DNA of 50,260 nucleotides from Leuconostoc carnosum (GTDB lineage Bacteria; Bacillota; Bacilli; Lactobacillales; Lactobacillaceae): the NCBI RefSeq assembly GCF_014207505.1, contig NZ_JACHGL010000005.1, positions 1 through 50,260 on the forward strand. The letters are read 5' to 3'. Positions 42,203 to 50,260 of this stretch are shown here, in pieces; within the stretch, counting starts at the first letter, position 1; the number at the start of each line of letters is the position of its first letter. The notes under the pieces were generated by a model that saw only the letters and a list, made by a program, of their open reading frames with translations, ran no database searches and was not told where the DNA came from. The translations under genes were made by a program, and so were the position numbers.

Positions 42203-43744
42203 ATGGCATTAACTGCTGATAAAAAAACATTAATCTGGAAAACACTGAATGAAACGCGTGGGAAAATTGAACCAGCTGAATACAAGAACTATATATTTGG
42301 TTTGATGTTCTATAAGTTTCTATCTGAAAAGGCTCAAAATTGGCTTATTGGACAACTTCGTGGAGAAACATGGGCTAATATTTGGAACCAAAATCCTGAA
42401 AAAGCGGCAGCGTTTATGCAATCAAAATTAGGTTACGTCATTCAACCTGGCGAATTGTTTAGTGACTGGCAGGATGCTATCAACACGGATCAGTTTAATG
42501 TTAGTAATGTCGCAGATGCATTGGTTCATTTTAATCAAGGCATCCAAAAAGGGGCTAAAGCAACTTTTGATGGTATTTTTGATGATATGGATCTTTCATC
42601 AAGTCGATTGGGCAGTAATACTCAAACTCGTACGAAAACCCTCATGGATTGGATTAGTTTAATTGATCAAATAGAATTAAACGAAGATTCGGATGTTTTG
42701 GGTGATTTGTATGAATATTTAATTGGAATGTTCGCGGCTAATTCTGGTGCAAAAGCCGGTGAATTCTACACGCCTCATCAAGTTTCAGATATTATGGCCC
42801 GTATTTTGACAGCGGGTCGTGAAGACATGCCTGAATATAGTCTGTATGACCCAGCGATGGGATCAGGATCCTTACTTTTGACAACTGCATCCTACATGCA
42901 CAATGATGGTGTACGAGGAGCCATTAAGTATTTCGGTCAAGAATCTATCACAACCACTTATAATTTAGGACGCATTAATTTAATGATGCACGGCGTCGAA
43001 TATAATGACATGCATATTAACAATGCAGATACATTGAGTTCTGATTGGCCAGATGGTGTTCAAAGTGGTGTGGATAGTCCTCGCATGTTTGATGCTGTGA
43101 TGGCAAATCCACCGTATTCACAACCCTGGGATAATAATAATCGTGAAGATGATCAGCGTTTCAAAGCTGGCGTTGCACCTAAATCAAAAGCTGATTTCGC
43201 ATTTTTGCAACATGGATTGTATCATTTGAAACAAGACGGACGTATGGCAATTGTTTTGCCCCACGGTGTTCTTTTCCGTGGAGCAGCCGAGGGTCGTATC
43301 CGTCAGCAATTACTGGAGAGTCGTAACATATCTGCAGTGATTGGGTTACCAGAAAAAATATTCACAAATACTGGTATTCCAACGATTATCATGATTTTAG
43401 AAAAAAATAGAAAAACCGATGATGTCATGTTTATTGATGCATCTAAAGGGTTTGAAAAACAGAAAAACAATAATTTGCTTCGTCAACAAGATATTGACTT
43501 AATTATTGAGACTTATCTGAAGCATGAGGACGTCGATAAATACGCTCATGTTGCCACTTTTGATGAAATCAAGGAAAATGATTTTAATTTAAACATTCCA
43601 CGTTACGTCGATACCTTTGAAGAAGAAGAACCAATTGATTTACACAAAGTTGATGAGTCACTTATCGAAATTGATAAGGAAATAAACGAAAGCAAACAGA
43701 CATTTAACGAATTATATCAACAGCTAGTTTCCACCGAAGAATAA
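42203..43744 (+). CDS. hsdM: Type I restriction-modification methyltransferase
   Basis: The product is 513 aa, an adenine-N6 DNA methyltransferase. The SAM-binding motif DPAMGSGS is at residues 216-223, and the catalytic NPPY at 302-305. The helical N-terminal domain (residues 5-170) and C-terminal helices for HsdS binding are in place. AAAAGAG is upstream. With HsdS it forms the modification enzyme and with HsdR the restriction complex. The following gene is a recombinase rather than hsdS, a layout known for phase-variable type I loci. Confidence 0.95.
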   Translation: MALTADKKTLIWKTLNETRGKIEPAEYKNYIFGLMFYKFLSEKAQNWLIGQLRGETWANIWNQNPEKAAAFMQSKLGYVIQPGELFSDWQDAINTDQFNVSNVADALVHFNQGIQKGAKATFDGIFDDMDLSSSRLGSNTQTRTKTLMDWISLIDQIELNEDSDVLGDLYEYLIGMFAANSGAKAGEFYTPHQVSDIMARILTAGREDMPEYSLYDPAMGSGSLLLTTASYMHNDGVRGAIKYFGQESITTTYNLGRINLMMHGVEYNDMHINNADTLSSDWPDGVQSGVDSPRMFDAVMANPPYSQPWDNNNREDDQRFKAGVAPKSKADFAFLQHGLYHLKQDGRMAIVLPHGVLFRGAAEGRIRQQLLESRNISAVIGLPEKIFTNTGIPTIIMILEKNRKTDDVMFIDASKGFEKQKNNNLLRQQDIDLIIETYLKHEDVDKYAHVATFDEIKENDFNLNIPRYVDTFEEEEPIDLHKVDESLIEIDKEINESKQTFNELYQQLVSTEE

Positions 43745-43775
43745 TTATCGTCTCAATAAGTTTTATTTTTTCCAT

Positions 43776-43802
43776 ATGAAGTGTACATACTAAACACTTC
43801 AT
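43776..43802 (+). repeat. 9-bp inverted repeat with 9-nt spacer before recombinase gene
   Basis: ATGAAGTGT (43776-43784) and ACACTTCAT (43794-43802) are perfect inverted arms around ACATACTAA. Two arms of about 9-13 bp around a 6-9 nt spacer is the layout of a tyrosine-recombinase core site. It lies 17 bp before the recombinase start. I did not find a second copy within the locus. Confidence 0.55.
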
Positions 43803-43818
43803 GTAGAAAGGATAAAAA

Positions 43819-44754
43819 ATGTATAATTTATCAACATATTTTGAATATTGGGTTTTAAACCACAAAGCAGGTTTTGTGCGTGACAAAACATTGGCTAAAT
43901 ATAAAACCACCGGATCATGGCTTAAAAGGCTAGAAACAGAAATACCTATTTCTAAATTATCAAAAAGCAATTATCAAGAAATCATTAGATTGTATAGTCA
44001 AGTTCATAGTCATAAAACTGTCATGGATTTTCATCGGCAAATTCGTGCAAGTATTTTGGATGCTTATGATGATGGTATTATTCAAAAGGATTTTACACGC
44101 AAAGTATTTTTAGGAGGACGAGCAGTTAAAGCTAAGAATATGTTTTTGGAGGAAATTGAAGCCAAGAATTTGATGCAATCGTTTGAACTAGAGAAAAAAA
44201 GTGGGCTAACCTGGGAACATTTTTTAGATTTGTTACTCACAACAGGCCTCAGATTTTCAGAAGCACTCGCGCTGACGAAGAATGATTTTGATTTTCAAAA
44301 TTTAGTTATACATGTCACAAAGTCATATAATTATCAGAAAAAAGGTTTTGTTAATCATAGATTTCAGCCTACGAAAAATGAATCATCTATCAGAACGATT
44401 GCGTTAGACTTAAAAACTGCATGGATACTACGACCTATTGTAGAAAACATAAATCATACAATGCCGATATTCCCGAGCATAGAAGGAGAGGGACATCCTG
44501 TGATATATAATTCTACTATTAATAATCGATTAAAAAAATATTGTCAGTTGGCAAAAATACCAATCATTACGCTCCATGGACTTAGGCATACGCATGCTTC
44601 TGTTCTGATAGCCAATGGTATTAGTATTCAGGTTGTAGCCAAACGATTAGGTCACGCAAATAGTATAACTACTCAGAACACTTACATTCATTTATTAAAA
44701 AGCACAGAACAAAAGGCAAACGAAAAAATTACCAGTATTTTAATTAATTGGTAG
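43819..44754 (+). CDS. Tyrosine recombinase of the type I locus
   Basis: The product is 311 aa. Catalytic residues are all visible: Arg145 in TTGLRFSEAL, His253-xx-Arg256 in LHGLRHTHAS, a second His in LGHANS, and the nucleophile Tyr289 in NTYIHLL. An N-terminal SAM-like core-binding domain covers residues 1-100. Recombinases in this position (between hsdM and hsdS) shuffle specificity domains by inversion in several Gram-positive bacteria. AGAAAGGA is 9 nt before the ATG. Only one hsdS is present in the window, so its activity here is unproven. Confidence 0.9.
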   Translation: MYNLSTYFEYWVLNHKAGFVRDKTLAKYKTTGSWLKRLETEIPISKLSKSNYQEIIRLYSQVHSHKTVMDFHRQIRASILDAYDDGIIQKDFTRKVFLGGRAVKAKNMFLEEIEAKNLMQSFELEKKSGLTWEHFLDLLLTTGLRFSEALALTKNDFDFQNLVIHVTKSYNYQKKGFVNHRFQPTKNESSIRTIALDLKTAWILRPIVENINHTMPIFPSIEGEGHPVIYNSTINNRLKKYCQLAKIPIITLHGLRHTHASVLIANGISIQVVAKRLGHANSITTQNTYIHLLKSTEQKANEKITSILINW

Positions 44755-44770
44755 AAATGGGAGTGAGGAA

Positions 44771-45982
44771 ATGCAAACAAAAAAAAGAAAGTCACCTTCT
44801 CTGCGATTTAGAGGTTATACAGATGATTGGGAAGAGCGTAAGTTAGGAGAATTATCTAATATTGTTGGTGGTGGAACACCAAGTACATCGAACCCTGAAT
44901 ACTGGGGCGGTGATATTGATTGGTATGCACCAGCTGAAATTGGAGAACAAAGTTATGTTAGTAAAAGTAAAAAGACTATTACTGAACTAGGTCTAAAGAA
45001 GAGTTCAGCTCGAATTTTACCAGTAGGAACCGTCTTATTTACTTCTCGTGCTGGTATCGGAAACACCGCTATATTAGCCAAAGAAGCTACAACTAATCAA
45101 GGGTTTCAATCAATTGTTCCTGATCAAAATAAACTTGATAGTTATTTTATTTTTTCAAGAACTAATGAGCTCAAGCGATATGGGGAAGTCACCGGTGCAG
45201 GATCTACTTTTGTTGAGGTTTCAGGTAAGCAAATGTCGAAAATGTCGATTATGGTACCTGAACTTTCAGAACAACAAAAAATAGGCTCTTTCTTCAAACA
45301 GTTAGATGACACTATCGCTCTTCATCAACGTAAGTTAGATTTACTCAAGGAACAGAAAAAAGGCTTCTCGCAAAAAATGTTCCCAAAAAATGGTGCAAAA
45401 ATTCCTGAATTGCGATTTAAAGGATTCACGGATGATTGGGAAGAGCGTAAGTTAATTGAAGTTGCCAACTATAGAAACGGGAAAGCCCATGAAAAAGATA
45501 TTTCAGAAGATGGGGATTATATTGTTGTAAATTCAAAATTCGTTTCTACCAATGGTCTGGTTAAGAAATATTCTGATGAAATGATTGCACCTCTGTCTAA
45601 GAATGAAATAGCATTTGTTTTAAGTGACGTTCCAAATGGTAGGGCAATTGCTCGAACATTTTTAATCAATAAAGATAATAAATATAGCTTGAATCAACGA
45701 ATTGCAGGGATCACTCCACATGCGGATACTAATTCATATTTTTTGCATTCATTGATGAATAGAAATCACTATTTTTTACGTTTTGATGATGGAGTAAGTC
45801 AAACAAACTTATCCAAAAAGGAAGTTGAAAAATGGGTTGAATTATATCCGATTTATCAAGAACAACAAAAAATCGGCTCATTTTTCAAACAGTTAGATGC
45901 CACTATCGCTCTTCATCAACGTAAGTTAGATTTGTTGAAAGAGCAGAAAAAAGGATTCCTGCAAACAATGTTTGCAAAGTGA
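44771..45982 (+). CDS. hsdS: Type I restriction specificity subunit
   Basis: The product is 403 aa with two target-recognition domains (about residues 20-165 and 225-375), each followed by a conserved helical spacer (QQKIGSFFKQLD and HQRKLDLLKEQKKGF). Each half also begins with the same DDWEERKL segment. The first domain contains GGGTPSTSNPEYWGGDIDW, a common type I TRD start. The bipartite target is unknown. Duplicated segments make domain swapping possible. It starts 16 bp after the recombinase stop, with GGGAGTGAGGA upstream. Confidence 0.95.
   Translation: MQTKKRKSPSLRFRGYTDDWEERKLGELSNIVGGGTPSTSNPEYWGGDIDWYAPAEIGEQSYVSKSKKTITELGLKKSSARILPVGTVLFTSRAGIGNTAILAKEATTNQGFQSIVPDQNKLDSYFIFSRTNELKRYGEVTGAGSTFVEVSGKQMSKMSIMVPELSEQQKIGSFFKQLDDTIALHQRKLDLLKEQKKGFSQKMFPKNGAKIPELRFKGFTDDWEERKLIEVANYRNGKAHEKDISEDGDYIVVNSKFVSTNGLVKKYSDEMIAPLSKNEIAFVLSDVPNGRAIARTFLINKDNKYSLNQRIAGITPHADTNSYFLHSLMNRNHYFLRFDDGVSQTNLSKKEVEKWVELYPIYQEQQKIGSFFKQLDATIALHQRKLDLLKEQKKGFLQTMFAK
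44822..45454 (+). repeat. 24-bp direct repeat at the two TRD starts of hsdS
   Basis: A perfect 24-bp match (44822-44845 and 45431-45454) codes for DDWEERKL in both halves, 609 bp apart. It is flanked by similar sequence (CTGCGATTTAGAGG versus TTGCGATTTAAAGG). Such repeats are the usual crossover points for TRD exchange. Confidence 0.85.
45269..45972 (+). repeat. About 110-bp direct repeats coding for the two helical spacers
   Basis: Segments starting at 45269 and 45860 code for QQKIGSFFKQLD and the following helices and are nearly identical, with a 33-bp perfect core (45310-45342 and 45901-45933). Distance is 591 bp, close to one TRD plus spacer. Confidence 0.85.
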
Positions 45983-46012
45983 TTATTAATTACAGAAGGG
46001 GGTGTAGGAATA

Positions 46013-46999
46013 TTGAATAAGTCTATTTTCATTTCATATGCTTGGGAACAAGATGAGCCACTAGATAAGGAAGTTAAAAATTTTTCACAATGGTTAGCAA
46101 TTTATTTGCAATCCTGGGGGTTTCGAGTCCATCTTGATGTTTTGGAAAACCACCCTGGAACTAAACTTGATGAATTCATGAAGAACGGTATTGATAGTTC
46201 CCACTTTGTTATTTGTATTTGTACGCAAACTTATTTAAAAAAAACAAGCGATTCAGCAACCGGCGTATATAACGAAATAGAATTAATAAAAAAACAAGCT
46301 AACAGTCCATTTATAATTGCCATAATTGATATCGAATCATTTACTGATCTGCCCGATTTTTTTAAAGGAAAGTATATCAGTCAATTAAAATTCGATACAC
46401 CGTTTTCGCAGGAGAATAAAAAAGGACTATTTGAATTAATATCAACTATACGTGACGAACTATTTCTAAATATCAAGGTGGAAACAAAACCTGATGCTCA
46501 AGACAGAATTGAAAGGTACTATAATAGTGTTGAAAAAATAAAATTTTTGAATGATTCAGCCAATTTAATGAATTTCAAACCACAATCAGAAGGTCAAATC
46601 TCTTTTCAGTACCTACTTAATGGGGGAGATTTTAAATTAGGAATTGCACCAATGGACTTTATAACTAATTGGTCGGTTGCAGGGACTGATACAATTCACT
46701 CTTATAACAAAGTCAGTAGGATGATGAGAATTCATAACTTTGAAAATTTTGAAAAAATAACTAAGCCAGCAGATATTAACTTAGATAAATTAATTGCTAT
46801 TAATTGGAGTGTATCATTGAAAGTAGGGGATGGTATTGTCTGGATAAATGATAAAAACTATTTAGCGATAGGTAAAATAATTCAAATTGACTTGGATTCA
46901 GAAGATACTTATAAAAGTATGGTAACACTTTCTTATAAAATTCTAAATCCAATTGATCTGACCGATGATTTCATCGAGCAATTAGCGATTGTAAACTAA
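46013..46999 (+). CDS. SEFIR/TIR-domain protein, probable defence effector
   Basis: The product is 328 aa. It starts at TTG 46013 after AGGA; the preceding AGGGGG also fits. Residues 3-135 are a SEFIR/TIR-type fold: SIFISYAWEQDE, WLAIYLQSWGFRVHLDVLE, the LDEFMKNGIDSSHFVICI segment and QTYLKK. Bacterial domains of this kind often degrade NAD or signal in abortive infection. The C-terminal 190 residues are unlike known sensors and are probably the recognition part. It follows hsdS by 30 bp on the same strand and so is probably co-transcribed with the type I genes. Confidence 0.75.
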   Translation: MNKSIFISYAWEQDEPLDKEVKNFSQWLAIYLQSWGFRVHLDVLENHPGTKLDEFMKNGIDSSHFVICICTQTYLKKTSDSATGVYNEIELIKKQANSPFIIAIIDIESFTDLPDFFKGKYISQLKFDTPFSQENKKGLFELISTIRDELFLNIKVETKPDAQDRIERYYNSVEKIKFLNDSANLMNFKPQSEGQISFQYLLNGGDFKLGIAPMDFITNWSVAGTDTIHSYNKVSRMMRIHNFENFEKITKPADINLDKLIAINWSVSLKVGDGIVWINDKNYLAIGKIIQIDLDSEDTYKSMVTLSYKILNPIDLTDDFIEQLAIVN

Positions 47000-47085
47000 G
47001 ATAATGGATTTATTATCGTTATGCTACTAAGTTTATTAAGGGTCTATAATTAATTAATAACCCCTCAAAAATACTATTAAAATAA

Positions 47086-47127
47086 CCCTCATTATCTAGT
47101 GATTAGATAATGGGGGCTGTTTTTTTG
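47086..47127 (+). terminator. Rho-independent terminator of the defence operon
   Basis: CCCTCATTATCT (47086-47097) pairs with AGATAATGGGGG (47105-47116) with one mismatch and a 7-nt loop, followed by CTG and a T run. Confidence 0.85.
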
Positions 47128-47245
47128 TTAAGTGATATAATAAACCATAAAAGAAGTTTAGAAATGCGGTCCTGGTCATCAATAAATAAACAATTTAATT
47201 AATTATTTATTTAATTATTTAATTTCAGAAAGGTATATATGAATC

Positions 47246-47836
47246 ATGGTGCAACAAATTGTCCTACCCATCAAAGACTCCAACGTCTTAAAGATGGTAC
47301 AAGATACACTTCTCGATAGTTTCCGTGCTGGTCGCCGAAATTACACCGTTTTTCAAGTTGGTAAGGCCACGCTACTACGTGTGAGTGATGTCATGACATT
47401 AAAAAAATCAGATGTCTATAATCCAGACGGCTCTGTCAAAAATACAGCCTTTATTCATGATAAAAAGACCGGTAAAGCAAACACGTTATATTTAAAGCCT
47501 GTTCAGCAAGACTTGCTGCAATATCATGATTGGCTGATCCAAGAAAACATCAATTCTGAGTGGCTATTCCCCTCGATAGCCCATCATGATCGCCATATCA
47601 CCGAGAAACAGTTTTATAAAGTGATGGCGCGTGTTGGTAATCTACTAGGCATCAACTATTTAGGCACACACACCATGCGTAAAACAGGCGCTTATCGTGT
47701 CTATACACAGTCAAATTACAATATTGGTTTAGTCATGCACTTATTGAATCACTCAAGCGAAGCCATGACACTGACTTACCTTGGTTTAGATCAAGCTAGT
47801 CGCGAGACGATGTTAGATCAAATTGATTTTGGTTAA
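47246..47836 (+). CDS. Plasmid-type tyrosine recombinase (resolvase/integrase)
   Basis: The product is 196 aa. It is a short tyrosine recombinase with Arg45 (LLRVSDVM), the H-xx-R pair His142/Arg145 (GTHTMRKTG), a His in LLNHSSE and Tyr178 (TYLGLD). It lacks a separate N-terminal arm-binding domain, as do plasmid resolvases and integron-like enzymes of about 190 aa. It may resolve plasmid multimers. AAAGG is 12 nt before the ATG. An AT-only inverted repeat region just upstream (about 47190-47225) might be its site. Confidence 0.85.
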   Translation: MVQQIVLPIKDSNVLKMVQDTLLDSFRAGRRNYTVFQVGKATLLRVSDVMTLKKSDVYNPDGSVKNTAFIHDKKTGKANTLYLKPVQQDLLQYHDWLIQENINSEWLFPSIAHHDRHITEKQFYKVMARVGNLLGINYLGTHTMRKTGAYRVYTQSNYNIGLVMHLLNHSSEAMTLTYLGLDQASRETMLDQIDFG

Positions 47837-47928
47837 CCTATAAAAAAATTTTGCTCGTATAATGAAAATCCGGATTTCTTTATTTCTAGGGCATAATCCG
47901 AGATAACCAAGTATAGGGGTTTTTTATT

Positions 47929-48117
47929 ATGAAAGCTAAGAGATACTCAACTGAATTTAAATCATCAATTGTTGCCTTGTACAACGAGGGTCGTTCTGTT
48001 AATTCGCTGACCAATGAATATCATTTGGCTGTACAAACGGTTACGGGCTTGGTCAAAAATCTCAAATCAATCCCAACTGCTCTTATACTAAAAATAGTCC
48101 AATTTATTGACTTCTGA
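47929..48117 (+). pseudogene. IS3-family orfA fragment
   Basis: The first 46 residues (MKAKRYSTEFKSSIVALYNE to NLKS) are the helix-turn-helix start of an IS3-type OrfA transposase. The remaining 16 residues are unrelated, and the ORF then stops. OrfB and the right end are missing. The left end lies near 47850, but inverted repeats cannot be defined. It is a relic of an insertion. Confidence 0.75.
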
Positions 48118-48237
48118 GCAATTTAGGAAATAATTTTATTTTATACTATGAAAAAGCATCTATACATGGGTACATGATAGGCGTATTATATAGATATTGC
48201 GTTTAGGTTAAAGAGAGAATGGAAAAGAGAAAATCTT

Positions 48238-50260
48238 ATGAAAAATAAGACATTAGAAAATAAATTATTTAAAAGTGGCAAAGTGTTGATTGCTGTCGCA
48301 GGAGTGTCTGTAATCATGACAAATGCTGTAATCCCTGTTATTAGTACAGTATCAGCAAATACGAATAAGGTGACACCTGTTCATACTGCTTCAAACTGGA
48401 GAGCTAACGACCAAAAAACCGTTGATAATAACATGAGGTCGCAAGGTATTGATTCAATTAATGATTTATCTAATTACAATGTAGTTTGGGGAGACACACT
48501 TACAACTATAGCAAATCACTTCCATACAACCGCTGACGAATTAAAAAATAAATTTAATATTGTAAATGCTGACTTTATTGTAGCGGGATTTGAATTAAGT
48601 AATCAAGCACAGTTCAATAGTATTGGTCGAGAGTTGCTATCAAGTTCAATCACTAGTTTTAATAAGAATACTACAGCAGCATATTTGCAAAAACCTATTA
48701 ATGTTTATAGAAGGTCTAATAGCAATAACAGTACATCTAACACAGAACAAAAACAAGTAGTTGCAGTTAATCATGACTATAGTGTAACGGCTAACAATAA
48801 TGTTACTGATAAAGCTGCTGCTGACAAGGCTGCTGCAGATAAAGCTGCCGCTGACCAAGCTGCTGCAGATAAAGCTGCCGCTGACAAAGCTGCTGCTGAC
48901 AAAGCTGCCGCTGACAAAGCTGCTGCTGACAAAGCTGCTGCAGATAAAGCTGCTGCTGACAAGGCTGCTGCTGACAAAGCTGCCGCTGACAAGGCTGCCG
49001 CTGACAAGGCTGCCGCTGACAAGGCTGCCGCTGACAAGGCTGCTGCTGACAAGGCTGCTGCAGATAAAGCTGCTGCTGACAAAGCTGCTGCTGACAAAGC
49101 TGCCGCTGACCAAGCTGCTGCTGACAAAGCTGCTGCAGATAAAGCTGCTGCTGACAAAGCTGCTGCTGACAAGGCTGCTGCAGATAAAGCTGCTGCTGAC
49201 AAGGCTGCTGCAGATAAAGCTGCTGCTGACAAAGCTGCCGCTGACCAAGCTGCTGCTGACAAAGCTGCTGCTGACAAAGCTGCTGCTGACAAAGCTGCTG
49301 CTGACAAGGCTGCTGCAGATAAAGCTGCTGCTGACAAGGCTGCTGCAGATAAAGCTGCCGCTGACCAAGCTGCTGCAGATAAAGCTGCTGCTGACAAGGC
49401 TGCTGCAGATAAAGCTGCTGCAGATAAAGCTGCTGCTGACAAGGCTGCTGCAGATAAAGCTGCCGCTGACCAAGCTGCTGCAGATAAAGCTGCTGCTGAC
49501 AAGGCTGCTGCAGATAAAGCTGCTGCTGACAAGGCTGCTGCAGATAAAGCTGCCGCTGACCAAGCTGCTGCAGATAAAGCTGCTGCTGACAAGGCTGCTG
49601 CAGATAAAGCTGCCGCTGACAAGGCTGCCGCTGACAAAGCTGCCGCTGACAAGGCTGCTGCTGACAAGGCTGCCGCTGACAAAGCTGCTGCTGACAAAGC
49701 TGCTGCAGATAAAGCTGCCGCTGACAAAGCTGCTGCTGACAAAGCTGCTGCAGATAAAGCTGCCGCTGACAAGGCTGCCGCAGATAAAGCTGCCGCTGAC
49801 CAAGCTGCTGCAGATAAAGCTGCCGCTGACCAAGCTGCTGCAGATAAAGCTGCTGCTGACAAGGCTGCTGCAGATAAAGCTGCCGCTGACAAGGCTGCCG
49901 CTGACAAAGCTGCCGCTGACAAGGCTGCTGCTGACAAGGCTGCCGCTGACAAAGCTGCTGCTGACAAAGCTGCTGCAGATAAAGCTGCCGCTGACAAAGC
50001 TGCTGCTGACAAAGCTGCTGCAGATAAAGCTGCCGCTGACAAGGCTGCCGCAGATAAAGCTGCCGCTGACCAAGCTGCTGCTGACAAGGCTGCCGCAGAT
50101 AAAGCTGCCGCTGACAAAGCTGCCGCTGACAAGGCTGCTGCAGATAAAGCCGCACAATTAAACATTTCATCTAATTTTTGGGCTGGAAATGATGAAACAG
50201 CGGGAAAGTATTCTAAAAAATTGATAGTAGGATTTACAGGTACTGACATAACTCCTTTCA
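48238..50260 (+). CDS. Giant LysM surface protein with DKAAA repeats (3' truncated by window)
   Basis: Codons 1-674 are visible; the frame is still open at the window end. A KxYKxGKxW-like signal peptide (LFKSGKVLIAVAG, cleavage after about residue 41, VSA) is followed by a LysM-like peptidoglycan-binding domain (about residues 79-122, with VVWGDTLTTIANHF). Residues 191-636 consist of DKAAA pentads (some DQAAA), after which a normal sequence resumes (LNISSNFWAGNDE). The pentads should form a long rigid alpha-helix projecting the C-terminal domain from the cell surface. The start follows GAGAATGGAAAAGAG at 48216-48230. A wall anchor, if any, is outside the window. Confidence 0.85.
   Translation, partial: MKNKTLENKLFKSGKVLIAVAGVSVIMTNAVIPVISTVSANTNKVTPVHTASNWRANDQKTVDNNMRSQGIDSINDLSNYNVVWGDTLTTIANHFHTTADELKNKFNIVNADFIVAGFELSNQAQFNSIGRELLSSSITSFNKNTTAAYLQKPINVYRRSNSNNSTSNTEQKQVVAVNHDYSVTANNNVTDKAAADKAAADKAAADQAAADKAAADKAAADKAAADKAAADKAAADKAAADKAAADKAAADKAAADKAAADKAAADKAAADKAAADKAAADKAAADKAAADQAAADKAAADKAAADKAAADKAAADKAAADKAAADKAAADKAAADQAAADKAAADKAAADKAAADKAAADKAAADKAAADKAAADQAAADKAAADKAAADKAAADKAAADKAAADKAAADQAAADKAAADKAAADKAAADKAAADKAAADQAAADKAAADKAAADKAAADKAAADKAAADKAAADKAAADKAAADKAAADKAAADKAAADKAAADKAAADKAAADKAAADQAAADKAAADQAAADKAAADKAAADKAAADKAAADKAAADKAAADKAAADKAAADKAAADKAAADKAAADKAAADKAAADKAAADKAAADQAAADKAAADKAAADKAAADKAAADKAAQLNISSNFWAGNDETAGKYSKKLIVGFTGTDITPF
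48808..50142 (+). repeat. 89 tandem 15-bp DKAAA-coding repeats
   Basis: GAY-AAR-GCN-GCN-GCN units run in perfect 15-bp period from 48808 to 50142 (89 units), with no indel. Lys is replaced by Gln (CAA) in several units, and codons vary (GAC AAG, GAC AAA, GAT AAA; GCT, GCC, GCA). The Asp codon GAT is preceded by GCA nearly always, forming PstI-like CTGCAG sites. Four other frames are open through this array by chance of the repeat. Confidence 0.95.
49534..50081 (+). repeat. 270-bp higher-order tandem duplication within the array
   Basis: Bases 49534-49811 and 49804-50081 read the same codon pattern, offset by exactly 270 bp (18 pentads). It is a recent unequal-crossover or slippage product in the 3' part of the array. 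Confidence 0.8.

Noticed and set aside
48646..50249. Three long open frames on the minus strand and one on the plus strand (48800-50161) over the repeat array
   Set aside because: They are low-complexity shadows of the 15-bp repeat read in other frames. The frame with signal peptide, LysM domain and unique sequence on both sides is the plus frame from 48238.
1..50260. tRNA or rRNA genes
   Set aside because: No cloverleaf with GTTCRANNC-type arm or rRNA stretch was noticed by eye; not excluded by a proper scan.

Overview
The window looks like a large, mosaic conjugative plasmid (or plasmid-like element) of a lactic acid bacterium in the family Lactobacillaceae. The reasons are the low-GC DNA with AGGAG-type ribosome binding sites, a KxYKxGKxW-type signal peptide on a giant surface protein, an IS30-family element of the kind common in lactobacilli, Leuconostoc and relatives, a RepA_N-type replication gene with iterons inside it, and a MobL-type relaxase. 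Genus is not decided by what I can see.

Layout. 1-9867: a compact type IV secretion/conjugation operon (VirB6-like membrane protein, VirB1-like wall hydrolase, two VirB8-like proteins, a membrane thioredoxin-fold protein, VirB4 ATPase, FtsK/TcpA-type coupling protein). 10077-13589: a GNAT acetyltransferase, a candidate Tn916/ICEBs1-type oriT, a MobT/Rep_trans relaxase, and an XRE regulator with a membrane partner. 13694-17774: a small conjugation-associated ORF, an IS30-like transposase without visible ends, a divergent MerR/short-chain dehydrogenase pair with a 19-bp-spacer promoter, and decayed HxlR and YolD genes. 18226-21588: the replication module (XRE repressor, RepA_N initiator with four 23-bp-period iterons, SSB, accessory genes). 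21641-25457: a second mobilisation module (structured candidate oriT, accessory protein, membrane-anchored nuclease, HTH protein, MobL relaxase).

25920-27847: a two-gene operon of a DUF6414-like protein and an AAA+ ATPase, the best candidate here for an undescribed, perhaps defensive, system. 28331-34572: an IS30-bounded block of visibly higher GC carrying an osmoprotectant ABC transporter, a glutathione-reductase-like enzyme and an RNase H-like protein. 34581-35229: wreckage of an McrB/McrC restriction system. 35444-36941: a DUF4230 protein, a tiny membrane protein and a pRiA4b ORF-3-like protein. 37151-37653: a structured RNA leader with a terminator in front of a small unknown gene. 37828-46999: a coiled-coil protein, then a type I restriction-modification locus (hsdR, hsdM, tyrosine recombinase, hsdS) followed by a SEFIR/TIR-domain protein. 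47246-50260: another tyrosine recombinase, an IS3-type orfA fragment, and the first 674 codons of a LysM surface protein with about 89 DKAAA pentapeptide repeats that runs off the window.

Together: two unrelated transfer systems with their own origins, a theta-type replicon, and a cargo of stress-resistance and anti-phage genes in several states of decay. All family names come from motif recognition by eye. No database search was possible.
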